A DNA stretch of 11,635 nt from an uncultured Porphyromonadaceae bacterium (GTDB lineage: Bacteria; Bacteroidota; Bacteroidia; Bacteroidales; Muribaculaceae), in NCBI GenBank assembly GCA_900541555.1, contig UQKE01000059.1, forward strand, positions 1 to 11,635. The letters run 5' to 3'. The notes beneath the pieces are model-generated. The model saw nothing but the letters and a program-made list of their open reading frames with translations. It searched no databases and was not told the origin of the DNA. Position numbers and translations under genes: made by a program. Below are positions 1-6,180 of the stretch, one piece after another (within the stretch, counting starts at the first letter, position 1; each line of letters begins with the position of its first letter).

Positions 1-54
1 CTGCGGCACCTCCCCTATCCGCGCTATCGCGCGGCAGAGGAGGACATTGCTACG
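1..54 (+). repeat. GC-rich hairpin repeat, copy A (left end cut by window)
   Basis: This segment matches the reverse complement of 2918-2971 at 51 of 54 positions. It contains the second hairpin of the family: inner stem CCGCGC/GCGCGG with a TATC loop, inside an outer stem CCTCCCCT/AGAGGAGG with one mismatch. It ends in the family's tail GAGGACATT. The first hairpin seen in the other copies would lie mostly before the window start, so the copy is partial here. Function is unknown. I recall similar CACCTCCCC-type hairpin repeats scattered in gut bacterial genomes but cannot name the family. Confidence 0.8.
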
Positions 55-140
55 TTTCCCCATTGCAATTCAACTCCCATATTTGCTACATTTCAACTGC
101 ACACAAACTTCACAACGCCTTTGCCAACTTCGCAGTTCTC

Positions 141-180
141 TCAACTCTCGACTCTCAACTCTCGACTCTCAACCCTCAAC
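141..180 (+). repeat. Heptamer array (TCAACTC/TCGACTC)
   Basis: Almost six head-to-tail 7-bp units alternate between TCAACTC and TCGACTC, giving a 14-bp super-period, and end as TCAACCC TCAAC. The same heptamers, in reverse complement, occur at 2759-2802 and 3143-3170, and degenerate ones at 3227-3265. This is a simple repeat in non-coding DNA that travels with the hairpin repeats. The open frame running through 121-330 is not considered a gene. Confidence 0.75.
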
Positions 181-212
181 CATTTTGATTTAATGAAAAT
201 GTTACATTTCAG

Positions 213-268
213 CAAAATGCCATGCCGTGGGGCGGAAAACCTGTCAAAATGCCACGAAGTCGGGGCGG
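213..268 (+). repeat. Paired direct repeat upstream of secreted-protein gene
   Basis: Two blocks share CAAAATGCCA followed, after 6 or 7 variable bases, by GGGGCGG. They lie at 213-235 and 245-268, with a period of 32-33 bp (about three helical turns). They sit about 100-150 bp upstream of the likely -7 box at 370. Spacing and position would suit a pair of operator sites, but that is inference; a simple duplication is equally possible. Confidence 0.5.
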
Positions 269-369
269 TTTGCACGTCGGCGGCAGGAGAACGGCGAGAG
301 TCGCAAATTTTTGAAAAACACGGAAAATAAAAAATAATTTTTTAAGTGCGATTTTTATGAAAAAATCTG

Positions 370-377
370 TACTTTTG
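370..377 (+). promoter_or_regulatory. Likely -7 box for the secreted-protein gene
   Basis: TACTTTTG is an exact match to the Bacteroidetes -7 consensus TAnnTTTG. No good TTTG lies 19-21 bp upstream, so the -33 part is weak and the gene may need an activator. If used, transcription would start near 383 and leave a leader of about 140 nt before the ATG at 527. That leader holds a short GCGT-TTCG-ACGC hairpin (395-406) and two similar blocks, TCAGGAAAAGGAA and TCAGGCAAAGGGAA (about 440-482). Confidence 0.5.
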
Positions 378-526
378 CAATGCAGACAGAGGGCGCGTTT
401 CGACGCCGCACGGTTGGTGAGGACGTTGCCGCCCGAAGTCAGGAAAAGGAACAGTTACGCGCACAAATCAGGCAAAGGGAAATAGGTACGAACATAAACA
501 TATAAACCAATAAAAATCAATTAATT

Positions 527-2698
527 ATGAAAAAAACTTTACTTTCTATGGCGTTTGCGTTTGCAGCCCTCGCAACCGGCGGACTGAACGCAGCGGAAGT
601 GACCGATGTGCTTACGGCGGATGGTCTCGGCCTTGGTAGCGGTTATAGCAACTTTTCGAGCAAAAGCTTTACCTCTGAGGCTGTTTATGCTGGAAATGCA
701 ATGAAAGGTGAAAAAGAAAATTTGGGTGCAATACAGTTGCGCTCCAAAAACTCGAATTCCGGCATCGTGACTACGGCATCGGGTGGGACATTGAAGAAAA
801 TAACTCTGTCGTGGACAGAAGGAACTTCAGATGCTCGTATTGTAGATGTGTATGGAAGCAATGAGCCTTACAATCTAGCTACAGATTTGTATAATAATTC
901 TACACGAGGCGAATTGATCGGTTCTTTGCAAAAAGGCGAAACGGAATTGGTGGTAGAAGGCGGTTACCAATATTTCGGACTTCGTTCGCACGATGGTGCG
1001 CTGTATTTGCCGGAAATTCAAGTAACATGGGAAACCGGCGGAGAAGTGTTGGAGCGCGTTGAAGCTCCGACATTCAGCGTGGCAGATGGCATGTATATGG
1101 AAGCTACCAACGTGACCATTTCTTGCGCTACGGCAGGCGCTACGATCCACTATGCTGTCAACGGCGAAGCTGAGCAGACCGGCGCGGCCGGCGAGAGCGT
1201 GATCGTTCCGTTGGCGGACAACGGCACTTACACCATCACGGCATACGCCACGGCAGAAGGTATGACGGACAGTGCACCGGCTGAAGCAACTTATACAATT
1301 TGGTTTGGCGCAGATGGTTTCTTCAAGGAAACTTTTGACGGCAACACAACTGACGAAGGTGGAAATGACGGACAATGGAGTGGCATTTCTAACACTAATG
1401 AAGAGATCAATACCGACATGGCAGGTTGGACTTTTTCTGCCGGATATGCGGCGAGCAAATGTATCAAATTGGCGACGGGAAGCAAAGCTGGTAAAGCGAC
1501 TACACCTGCATTGGAAGGTATTGGCTCGTATGCGAAATTGACATTCTTGGCCGGTTCTTGGAGCGGCGACGGCACAACGCTCAATTTGTCGATTTCCGGC
1601 GGCGGGCAATTGTCGGAAACAAGCTTTGAATTGCCGGACGGCGCATGGGGCGTTTATACGGTGTATATAGAAAATGCCACGGCCGCATCGAAAGTAGAAT
1701 TCTCAAGTGCTTCCGGTAAACGGTACTTCTTGGATGAAGTGGTGATTGCAAACGAGGCCATGACGCAGTTGGTGGCTCCGGGATTCTCGGGCGTGACGGA
1801 CGGCGCTTCGTACTACGACGAGGCTACGGTGGAAATTGCATGTGCTACGGAAGGCGCGACGATCAACTATACGGTGACGAAAGACGACGTGGCAGACGAG
1901 CCGGTGACCGGCGCGGCATCTCCCGTATCTGTCAAACTTACGGAACCGGGCCGCTACACGGTGACAGCTACGGCATCGAAGGACGGCGAGACTTCCGCAG
2001 AAGCAACAATCAGCTTCACAATAAAAGAATCTTATTCCTATGAGTATCTCGACCCGAACAGCGAAATCAAGGAAGGCACGTATATGATTGTGGCAGCCGA
2101 CGGATCCGGCCAATACTACATGATGAAAAATGCCGTGTCAAACAATTTCTATGTACAAGCTGAAAAGTTCGATTTCGGTGCAGATCCGAAAACATTCGAT
2201 ACGCCGTACTACTTCTTCGTGGAAAAAGCCGATGGCGGATACTATATCAAGAACTTCGACCAGACGTATGTTTCGTTGGTAGTGAGTGGTACTCATACCA
2301 ACTTGAAGCCGGCAGAAGAGACTCCGTTTGTATGGATATTCTCCGGCACGAAAGATGCCGTCGTGGCAACAGGAACGGAAATCACTGTGCCGATGGGATA
2401 CGATGTTAATTTTAATAATTTTGCAGCAAATGCGGATGACGTTAAACCGATGTTTATCTATGTGAACAACGAAACGTCGGGCGTTGAGGAGACGATGGCC
2501 GGCGGCGTGGCTGTGGCAGGCATCGACGGCGCGATTGCAGTGGCTGCCGACGAGGCTGTCTCTGTGGCTGTCTACACGGCTGCCGGACAGTTGGCCGTAT
2601 CGACGGAAGTGGCTGCGGGCACGACGGAACTTTCCGTAGCTCCGGGCTTCTATATCGTGAAAGCCGGCGATGTGGTGAAGAAAGTTATTGTGAAATAA
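527..2698 (+). CDS. Secreted multidomain protein with chitobiase-C-like repeats and sorting-type C-terminus
   Basis: The 723-residue product is exported: a signal peptide of about 22 residues (MKKTLLSMAF..., likely cut after NAA) is followed by beta-rich, Ser/Thr/Ala/Gly-rich modules. Residues about 24-170 form an N-terminal beta-sandwich-like module of a kind I recognise from other Bacteroidales secreted proteins. Residues 178-259 and 416-499 are two related Ig-like repeats resembling chitobiase/beta-hexosaminidase C-terminal domains; both carry the ISCATAGATIHY / IACATEGATINY core. Residues 260-410 look like a jelly-roll, and 505-648 are a further unassigned module. The last ~70 residues end PGFYIVKAGDVVKKVIVK, which resembles type IX secretion or DUF6383-like C-terminal domains. 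No catalytic motif was seen, so an adhesin or glycan-binding role is inference. The start has no Shine-Dalgarno but an A/T-rich leader. It is monocistronic, closed by a terminator at 2724-2757, and flanked by inverted repeats. Confidence 0.85.
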   Translation: MKKTLLSMAFAFAALATGGLNAAEVTDVLTADGLGLGSGYSNFSSKSFTSEAVYAGNAMKGEKENLGAIQLRSKNSNSGIVTTASGGTLKKITLSWTEGTSDARIVDVYGSNEPYNLATDLYNNSTRGELIGSLQKGETELVVEGGYQYFGLRSHDGALYLPEIQVTWETGGEVLERVEAPTFSVADGMYMEATNVTISCATAGATIHYAVNGEAEQTGAAGESVIVPLADNGTYTITAYATAEGMTDSAPAEATYTIWFGADGFFKETFDGNTTDEGGNDGQWSGISNTNEEINTDMAGWTFSAGYAASKCIKLATGSKAGKATTPALEGIGSYAKLTFLAGSWSGDGTTLNLSISGGGQLSETSFELPDGAWGVYTVYIENATAASKVEFSSASGKRYFLDEVVIANEAMTQLVAPGFSGVTDGASYYDEATVEIACATEGATINYTVTKDDVADEPVTGAASPVSVKLTEPGRYTVTATASKDGETSAEATISFTIKESYSYEYLDPNSEIKEGTYMIVAADGSGQYYMMKNAVSNNFYVQAEKFDFGADPKTFDTPYYFFVEKADGGYYIKNFDQTYVSLVVSGTHTNLKPAEETPFVWIFSGTKDAVVATGTEITVPMGYDVNFNNFAANADDVKPMFIYVNNETSGVEETMAGGVAVAGIDGAIAVAADEAVSVAVYTAAGQLAVSTEVAAGTTELSVAPGFYIVKAGDVVKKVIVK

Positions 2699-2723
2699 CG
2701 ATATAACTGTTTCATATTGTGAG

Positions 2724-2760
2724 GAAACGCCTCTGCTCCGGCAGGGGCGTTTCTTTGTTG
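2724..2760 (+). terminator. Intrinsic terminator of the secreted-protein gene
   Basis: A 13-bp stem, GAAACGCCTCTGC pairing with GCAGGGGCGTTTC and containing one T.G wobble, closes a TCCG loop at 2737-2740. The T-rich tail TTTGTTGTT follows. It lies 26 bp after the stop codon. Confidence 0.9.
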
Positions 2761-2937
2761 TTGAGAGTTAAGGGTCTATGGTTGAGAGTTGAGAGTTTAG
2801 GGAACTGTGAAGTTGGCAAATATGCGGTTGTGCGCTGTTGAAAGTGGAAACGTAACAATGTCCTCCTCTGTGTGTTTGCGGATATGCGTGTGTTTTCTGT
2901 GAGAGTGTGGACAGATGCGTAGTAATGTCCTCCTCTG
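2759..2937 (-). repeat. Right inverted-repeat flank of the secreted-protein gene
   Basis: Read on the minus strand, this stretch follows the same order as positions 35-180. It has the tail CAGAGGAGGACATTGTTACG with GTTTCC after it, then a GCATATTTGCCAACTTCACAGTT-like region, then the TCAACTC heptamers. Identity is high in blocks and gapped between them. The tail motif occurs twice here, at 2851-2870 and 2918-2937, so the right flank carries an extra 67-bp segment compared with the left. The 566-bp gap 2699-3264 has no gene that I believe; its open frames only translate the repeats. Confidence 0.65.
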
Positions 2938-2988
2938 CCGCGCGATAGCGCGGATAGGGGAGGTGGCGCGGAGCGCCGGAGGGGTTGG
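2924..2988 (-). repeat. GC-rich double-hairpin repeat, copy B
   Basis: On the minus strand the copy starts CAACCCCTCC and contains two stem-loops. Hairpin 1 is GGCGC/GCGCC with a 3-nt loop (2965-2977). Hairpin 2 is CCGCGC/GCGCGG with a TATC loop, inside CCTCCCCT/AGAGGAGG with one mismatch. It ends in GAGGACATT. Copy A (1-54) is nearly identical over hairpin 2; copy C (3065-3132) has the same architecture with changed bases. Confidence 0.8.
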
Positions 2989-3064
2989 GAAAAGAATCAA
3001 CATTGCAGCTTCACAAACTTTACTACTTTCAACCATGCTGAAAAGCCGCTTTGTGGCTGTGGGT

Positions 3065-3132
3065 CAACCCCTTCGGCTCTATCGAGCCACTTCCCCTATA
3101 TCGCGCTGACGCGCGACACAGGGGAAGACATT
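3065..3132 (+). repeat. GC-rich double-hairpin repeat, copy C
   Basis: It is oriented opposite to copy B, about 75 bp away. Hairpin 1 is GGCTC/GAGCC with loop TATC (3075-3088). Hairpin 2 is TCGCGC/GCGCGA (3101-3116), inside a perfect 8-bp outer stem CTTCCCCT/AGGGGAAG (3090-3097 with 3120-3127). Compared with copy B, three base pairs change on both sides and stay paired, and one mismatch is repaired. It ends in AAGACATT. Confidence 0.75.
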
Positions 3133-3142
3133 GGCAGTTTTT

Positions 3143-3170
3143 AGTTGAGGGTTTAGGGTTTATGGTTGAG
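3143..3170 (-). repeat. Heptamer repeat remnants
   Basis: GTTGAGGGTTTAGGGTTTATGGTTGAG is split here into 7-bp related units, the reverse complement of the TCAACTC-type array at 141-180. A more degenerate stretch continues at 3227-3265, right up to the stop codon of the transporter gene. No function can be read from it. Confidence 0.55.
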
Positions 3171-3264
3171 TTGCGCAATGCGCATGACCGCGTGTTGTTT
3201 AGGCATCAGCCTGTCGGTTTCCCGCTATCAACTCTTAATTTCCAACTTGCGGCTCTAAACTCTC

Positions 3265-4158
3265 TTATTTGCTTTTTTCTGCCAAGCAGACTCCAAATAT
3301 TACGGCTGCCGAACCGATGAGGGCCACCGTCGTGATTCGTTCGTCAAGAATTAGAAATGCGGCTATGAATGTGACAATCGGGTTGAGATTGATGTAGTTG
3401 GTAGCTTTTACCATTCCTATTTTCCGCACGACGACGTTCCAAACCGTGTAGCATCCCATGGACGCTATGACTCCGAGGAAAAGCAAATTGAGCAATACGT
3501 CCAAGTCGGATAGGGCGGAAAGATGGAAAGACGCCGGATGGGAGAATGGCATCCAAACAGCCATGGAAAGCAATCCGTAGCCGAACACTTTGCGCGATAT
3601 GAATGCTACCGGATAGCGTCGGCTCAGATTTTTGACGATTAGGCTGTAGAAAGCCCACGACAGGGCTGCCGCGAGTGTCAATAGGTCGCCTTTTAGGTTG
3701 AAGTGCATTTCGGTGTTGCCGTTGAGCACGATGGCTGCAACGCCGATCAATGCGATTGACGAGCCGGCCACGATTCGCCATGGGCGTTTCGTGCGTTCGC
3801 TTTTGTATATGGCCATGCCAAGGAGGGTGGTGAGCAGCGGCGTGATGCTGATCAAGATGCCGACATTCGAGGCTTGTGTGAATTCGAGCGCCGTGTTTTC
3901 CGTCGTGAAGTAGACAGAACCGCCCGTGAGCCCTGCGGCAATCATTTTAATTTCGTCGAGCCATGATTTGGCAAACACTTGCCTGCCTGCAATGAAAATG
4001 ATGCAAAGATATGCAAGGGAGAAGCGGTAAATGAATATTTCTGCCGGTGTCAATCCGGCAAGCAGCAATGTCTTTGTGGCTACGAATGTAGTTCCCCAAA
4101 TGCCGGCAGTCGCAATGGCCAGCAGGTGATAAAAGAATTTTTTATTGCTGTGTGGCAT
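3265..4158 (-). CDS. EamA/DMT-family membrane transporter
   Basis: The 297-residue inner-membrane protein has about ten hydrophobic segments arranged as two related halves, the usual EamA (drug/metabolite transporter, RhaT/YdcZ-like) layout and length. Recognisable family stretches are TAGIWGTTFVATK near the N-terminus, a central ALSWAFYSLIVKNLSRR, and a second-half NLNPIVTFIAAFLILDER that fits the conserved end of each EamA repeat. These carriers move small metabolites, often amino acids or other organic solutes, but the substrate cannot be read from the sequence. The ATG at 4158 opens right after the terminator of the L21-L27 operon, and I see no TAnnTTTG box before it, so its promoter is unclear. 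Degenerate heptamer repeats run into its 3' end. Confidence 0.9.
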   Translation of the reverse strand: MPHSNKKFFYHLLAIATAGIWGTTFVATKTLLLAGLTPAEIFIYRFSLAYLCIIFIAGRQVFAKSWLDEIKMIAAGLTGGSVYFTTENTALEFTQASNVGILISITPLLTTLLGMAIYKSERTKRPWRIVAGSSIALIGVAAIVLNGNTEMHFNLKGDLLTLAAALSWAFYSLIVKNLSRRYPVAFISRKVFGYGLLSMAVWMPFSHPASFHLSALSDLDVLLNLLFLGVIASMGCYTVWNVVVRKIGMVKATNYINLNPIVTFIAAFLILDERITTVALIGSAAVIFGVCLAEKSK

Positions 4159-4178
4159 TTGGATTTGGGATTGTACCT

Positions 4179-4216
4179 AAAAAAATGACGACTGCCTGAG
4201 CAATCGCCATTTTTTT
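4179..4216 (-). terminator. Intrinsic terminator after rpmA
   Basis: A 17-position stem with a 4-nt loop ends in a run of seven T on the minus strand. Two positions are G.U wobbles when read as minus-strand RNA but would be A-C mismatches on the plus strand. This shows the structure is meant for minus-strand transcription. It follows the rpmA stop by about 24 bp and separates the ribosomal genes from the transporter gene. Confidence 0.85.
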
Positions 4217-4239
4217 GTTAGAATATGCCTGTTTACGGC

Positions 4240-4509
4240 TTAGTTTTCTGTCGCTTCGATCGGCTTCACATTGATGAATTGGCGACCGCCTTTGCCTTCC
4301 GTGAAGACAACTGTGCCGTCGACGAGTGCAAACAATGTGTGGTCTTTGCCCATGCCTACGTTCAACCCCGGATGGTGAACTGTGCCGCGTTGACGTTTGA
4401 TGATATTGCCCGCCTTAGCGAATTGTCCACCGAAAATCTTGACGCCCAATCGTTTGCTTTCTGATTCGCGTCCGTTCTTAGAACTACCTACACCTTTCTT
4501 ATGTGCCAT
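4240..4509 (-). CDS. rpmA: 50S ribosomal protein L27
   Basis: The product is 89 residues, of normal bacterial L27 length. It begins [16 protein letters not shown] and carries the family core [20 protein letters not shown] and [17 protein letters not shown]27 binds near the peptidyl-transferase centre of the large ribosomal subunit, where its flexible N-terminus reaches the tRNA ends. There is no cleavable N-terminal extension of the Firmicutes kind. It lies 18 bp downstream of rplU in the usual L21-L27 order and is followed by a strong terminator, so the two genes form a short operon. Identification is secure. Confidence 0.98.
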   Translation of the reverse strand: MAHKKGVGSSKNGRESESKRLGVKIFGGQFAKAGNIIKRQRGTVHHPGLNVGMGKDHTLFALVDGTVVFTEGKGGRQFINVKPIEATEN

Positions 4510-4527
4510 TTCTTCAAATTTTAGCGG

Positions 4528-4848
4528 TTATGCAATTACGTCTTTGATCACTACGCGAGTGAAATATTGGCGATGGCCGTTTAAGCGGCGGTAGCCTTTG
4601 CGACGTTTTTTCTTAAATACAATCACTTTGTCGCCTTTTACGAGAGGAGTGATGACCTCGCAAACAACTTTTGCTCCTTCAACGGTAGGAACACCGACTT
4701 TGACGTCACCGTCGGCATCAACAAGGAGAACTTTTTCGAAATCGACTTGGTCGCCTTCTTTTGTGTTCTCGCCGAGATAATTGACATACAGTTTTTTGCC
4801 GGCTTCAGCCTTAAACTGTTGTCCTTGAATTTCTACAATTGCGTACAT
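4528..4848 (-). CDS. rplU: 50S ribosomal protein L21
   Basis: The 106-residue product matches L21 over its full length: [13 protein letters not shown] at the N-terminus, the [16 protein letters not shown] segment, and the basic [20 protein letters not shown] region that binds 23S rRNA, ending in a short [12 protein letters not shown] tail. L21 is an assembly protein of the large subunit. The gene is first in a two-gene operon with rpmA. A consensus promoter lies about 80 bp upstream, and the short leader between them carries a stem-loop (4882-4899) that may serve in ribosomal-protein autoregulation (inference). Confidence 0.98.
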   Translation of the reverse strand: MYAIVEIQGQQFKAEAGKKLYVNYLGENTKEGDQVDFEKVLLVDADGDVKVGVPTVEGAKVVCEVITPLVKGDKVIVFKKKRRKGYRRLNGHRQYFTRVVIKDVIA

Positions 4849-4881
4849 CTAATAGATATTTACAAGTTAACCCGTGAGGCG

Positions 4882-4899
4882 AATGCCATTGTTGGCATT
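4882..4899 (-). promoter_or_regulatory. Stem-loop in the rplU leader
   Basis: AATGCCA pairs with TGGCATT over 7 bp around a 4-nt loop. It falls inside the predicted 5' leader of rplU (from about 4924 to 4849 on the minus strand), about 33 nt before the start codon. On the plus strand it is followed by TTCTTTTT and so looks terminator-like, but no plus-strand gene precedes it. A cis-regulatory role for L21 is possible but not shown. Confidence 0.45.
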
Positions 4900-4929
4900 T
4901 CTTTTTGAGCCTGTTCGGAAATGAGCGTA

Positions 4930-4961
4930 CAAAAGTACGGCATTTTTTTGTCCTATGCAAC
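4930..4961 (-). promoter_or_regulatory. Promoter of the rplU-rpmA operon
   Basis: On the minus strand, GTTG (4958-4961) and an exact -7 box TACTTTTG (4930-4937) are separated by 20 bp, the Bacteroidetes housekeeping arrangement. The -7 box sits within the small palindrome GTAC-AAAA-GTAC. No terminator separates it from rnz upstream, so some read-through is possible. Confidence 0.75.
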
Positions 4962-5038
4962 AATCTTTTGGGAAAATCGTTTTTTTGCTTCGCAGGGCAA
5001 TAGGCGGAAGAAGGGCGAAGACGTTGTGGAATAACGGT

Positions 5039-5944
5039 TTAAATGTCGATAGACAGCATTTCGCGGGCGAGGATGGTGTCGGGAAATTCTGCTTTGGCTT
5101 CATCGAGAATGGGCTGCTCGTTGAGGTAGCGCGATGAAAAATGCCCGACGATGAGACGCTTGGCTTCTGCCAATCGTGCTATCCGTCCTGCATCCCGTGC
5201 CGTGGAGTGGAAGGTTTCTTTTGCCCGATCGTGCATGTCGCTGAGGAAAGTGGCTTCGTGGTAAAGCAAATCGGCTCCACGCACTTCGTCGGCGACGGCA
5301 GTTAGCGGAAGGGTGTCGGAAACGTAGGCGTACATGCGAACGGGATCGGGAGGCGTGGTCAGCATTTTGTTTGGAATGACGGTGCCATCCGGTTTGGTGA
5401 AATCAGCCCCGCTGCGAATTGATGGCAAAGTGCGGACGGGTACTTGATGGAAATCGACCATCGCGCGGTTGATGTGGCGCAATTTGGGCTTCTCCTTGAA
5501 GACGAAGCCTACGCATGGAAGCCGGTGTTTTAAAGGGATTGTTCGGACTGTCAGTGTATTGTCTTCGTAAATAACTTGGCTTTCGCGAGGAAAGGGCTTG
5601 AAGTCCACAGTCAGCCCGTGTGTAGAATATTCGAGCAGGGGCTTGAAAAGGCGTACCCCTTCTTCCGGCAGGTGGATTGTCACTTCTCCGCACAATCCCG
5701 TGAGCCCCATGGTGGAGAGCAGCCCGGGCAGCCCGTAGCAATGGTCGCCGTGCAGGTGGGAAATGAAGATATGCTGCATGCGATTGAGTTTGCAATGTGC
5801 TTTCATCAGTTGCATTTGAGTGCCTTCTCCGCAGTCGATGAGGAAAAGTTTGTCGTGGTAGCTGATGAGTTGTGCGCTTGGATGGTGGCGCAAGGATGGT
5901 TTGGCAGAGCCGCATCCGAGTATGGTGACTTGAAATTTGTCCAT
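5039..5944 (-). CDS. rnz: Ribonuclease Z (tRNA 3' processing endonuclease)
   Basis: The 301-residue metallo-beta-lactamase-fold enzyme cuts the 3' trailer from tRNA precursors. The zinc-binding set of the short-form RNase Z family is complete: SHLHGDH at 62-68 (H63, H65, D67, H68), H140 in PLKHR, D210 in YVSDT, and H268 in VGHFSSRY. These positions agree almost exactly with the well-studied Bacillus enzyme. The N-terminal ILGCGSAKP and LIDCGEGTQ segments are also typical, and the length is normal. The ATG at 5944 lies about 13 nt after the predicted transcription start of a perfect promoter, with no Shine-Dalgarno. It is divergent from the polyprenyl synthetase gene. Confidence 0.95.
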   Translation of the reverse strand: MDKFQVTILGCGSAKPSLRHHPSAQLISYHDKLFLIDCGEGTQMQLMKAHCKLNRMQHIFISHLHGDHCYGLPGLLSTMGLTGLCGEVTIHLPEEGVRLFKPLLEYSTHGLTVDFKPFPRESQVIYEDNTLTVRTIPLKHRLPCVGFVFKEKPKLRHINRAMVDFHQVPVRTLPSIRSGADFTKPDGTVIPNKMLTTPPDPVRMYAYVSDTLPLTAVADEVRGADLLYHEATFLSDMHDRAKETFHSTARDAGRIARLAEAKRLIVGHFSSRYLNEQPILDEAKAEFPDTILAREMLSIDI

Positions 5945-5963
5945 TTGTTTTGTAATCGATTCC

Positions 5964-5994
5964 CAAAATTAGTATGTTTCTTTTGTTTGGCAAA
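5964..5994 (-). promoter_or_regulatory. Promoter of rnz
   Basis: On the minus strand, TTTG at 5991-5994 and TAATTTTG at 5964-5971 are both exact consensus matches and are 19 bp apart. Transcription would begin near 5957, giving a very short leader before the ATG at 5944. Confidence 0.85.
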
Positions 5995-6030
5995 AAGAAA
6001 GGGCGAAAAGCATGGCGGTGCTGTTGAAGG

Positions 6031-6104
6031 CGACTTGCTGCCTTTGAGTAAGACAGGATGCGTCTTGGCATAACAATCTCAAGCGTGCTTGATTGTTCTG
6101 CACT
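6031..6104 (+). repeat. Hairpin-promoter tandem repeat, unit 1
   Basis: This 74-bp unit runs CGACTT, TGCCTTTG, GATGCGTCTTGGCATAAC, then a stem-loop, then TTCTGCACT. The stem is AACAAT+CAAGC (6072-6084, with 2 nt bulged on the left arm) against GCTTGATTGTT (6087-6097). It differs from unit 2 by four substitutions and a 2-nt gap. Units abut directly with no unique spacers, so this is not a CRISPR array. Confidence 0.85.
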
Positions 6105-6180
6105 CGACTTTCGCTGCCTTTGAATAAGGCAGGATGCGTCTCGGCATAACAATTTCAAGCGTGCTTGATTGTTCTGCACT
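6105..6180 (+). repeat. Hairpin-promoter tandem repeat, unit 2
   Basis: This is the second head-to-tail unit, 76 bp. It carries the same stem-loop as unit 1 (6148-6160 with 6163-6173). At its start, CTGCCTT/AAGGCAG (6114-6132) forms an extra perfect 7-bp palindrome that overlaps the -7-like box TGCCTTTG. A GATTG lies 19 bp upstream of that box, inside the right arm of the unit 1 hairpin, so the junction could act as a promoter. Confidence 0.85.

Noticed and set aside
121..330. 69-codon open frame on the plus strand
   Set aside because: It begins inside the heptamer repeats, has no ATG at its start, and its first 20 residues only translate the repeat (STLNSRLSTLN).
875..1609. Long 244-codon antisense frame inside the secreted-protein gene
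   Set aside because: It has Cys/Arg-rich shadow-frame composition and no start context, and the plus-strand frame has clear signal peptide and domains.
2797..3036. 79-codon minus-strand frame with PTPPALRATSPIRAIARQRR
   Set aside because: It is a translation of hairpin repeat B and its neighbours; no homology is expected and repeat covariation is at base level.
3143..3165. Telomere-like GGGTTTAGGGTTTA
   Set aside because: It is a degenerate part of the heptamer family seen elsewhere in the window; bacterial context and only two units.
3051..3320. 89-codon plus-strand frame
   Set aside because: It crosses repeat copy C and heptamers and runs into the 3' end of the transporter gene on the opposite strand.
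4882..4905. Plus-strand intrinsic terminator
   Set aside because: The hairpin is followed by T on the plus strand, but no plus-strand gene precedes it; its place in the rplU leader is the better explanation, though not certain.
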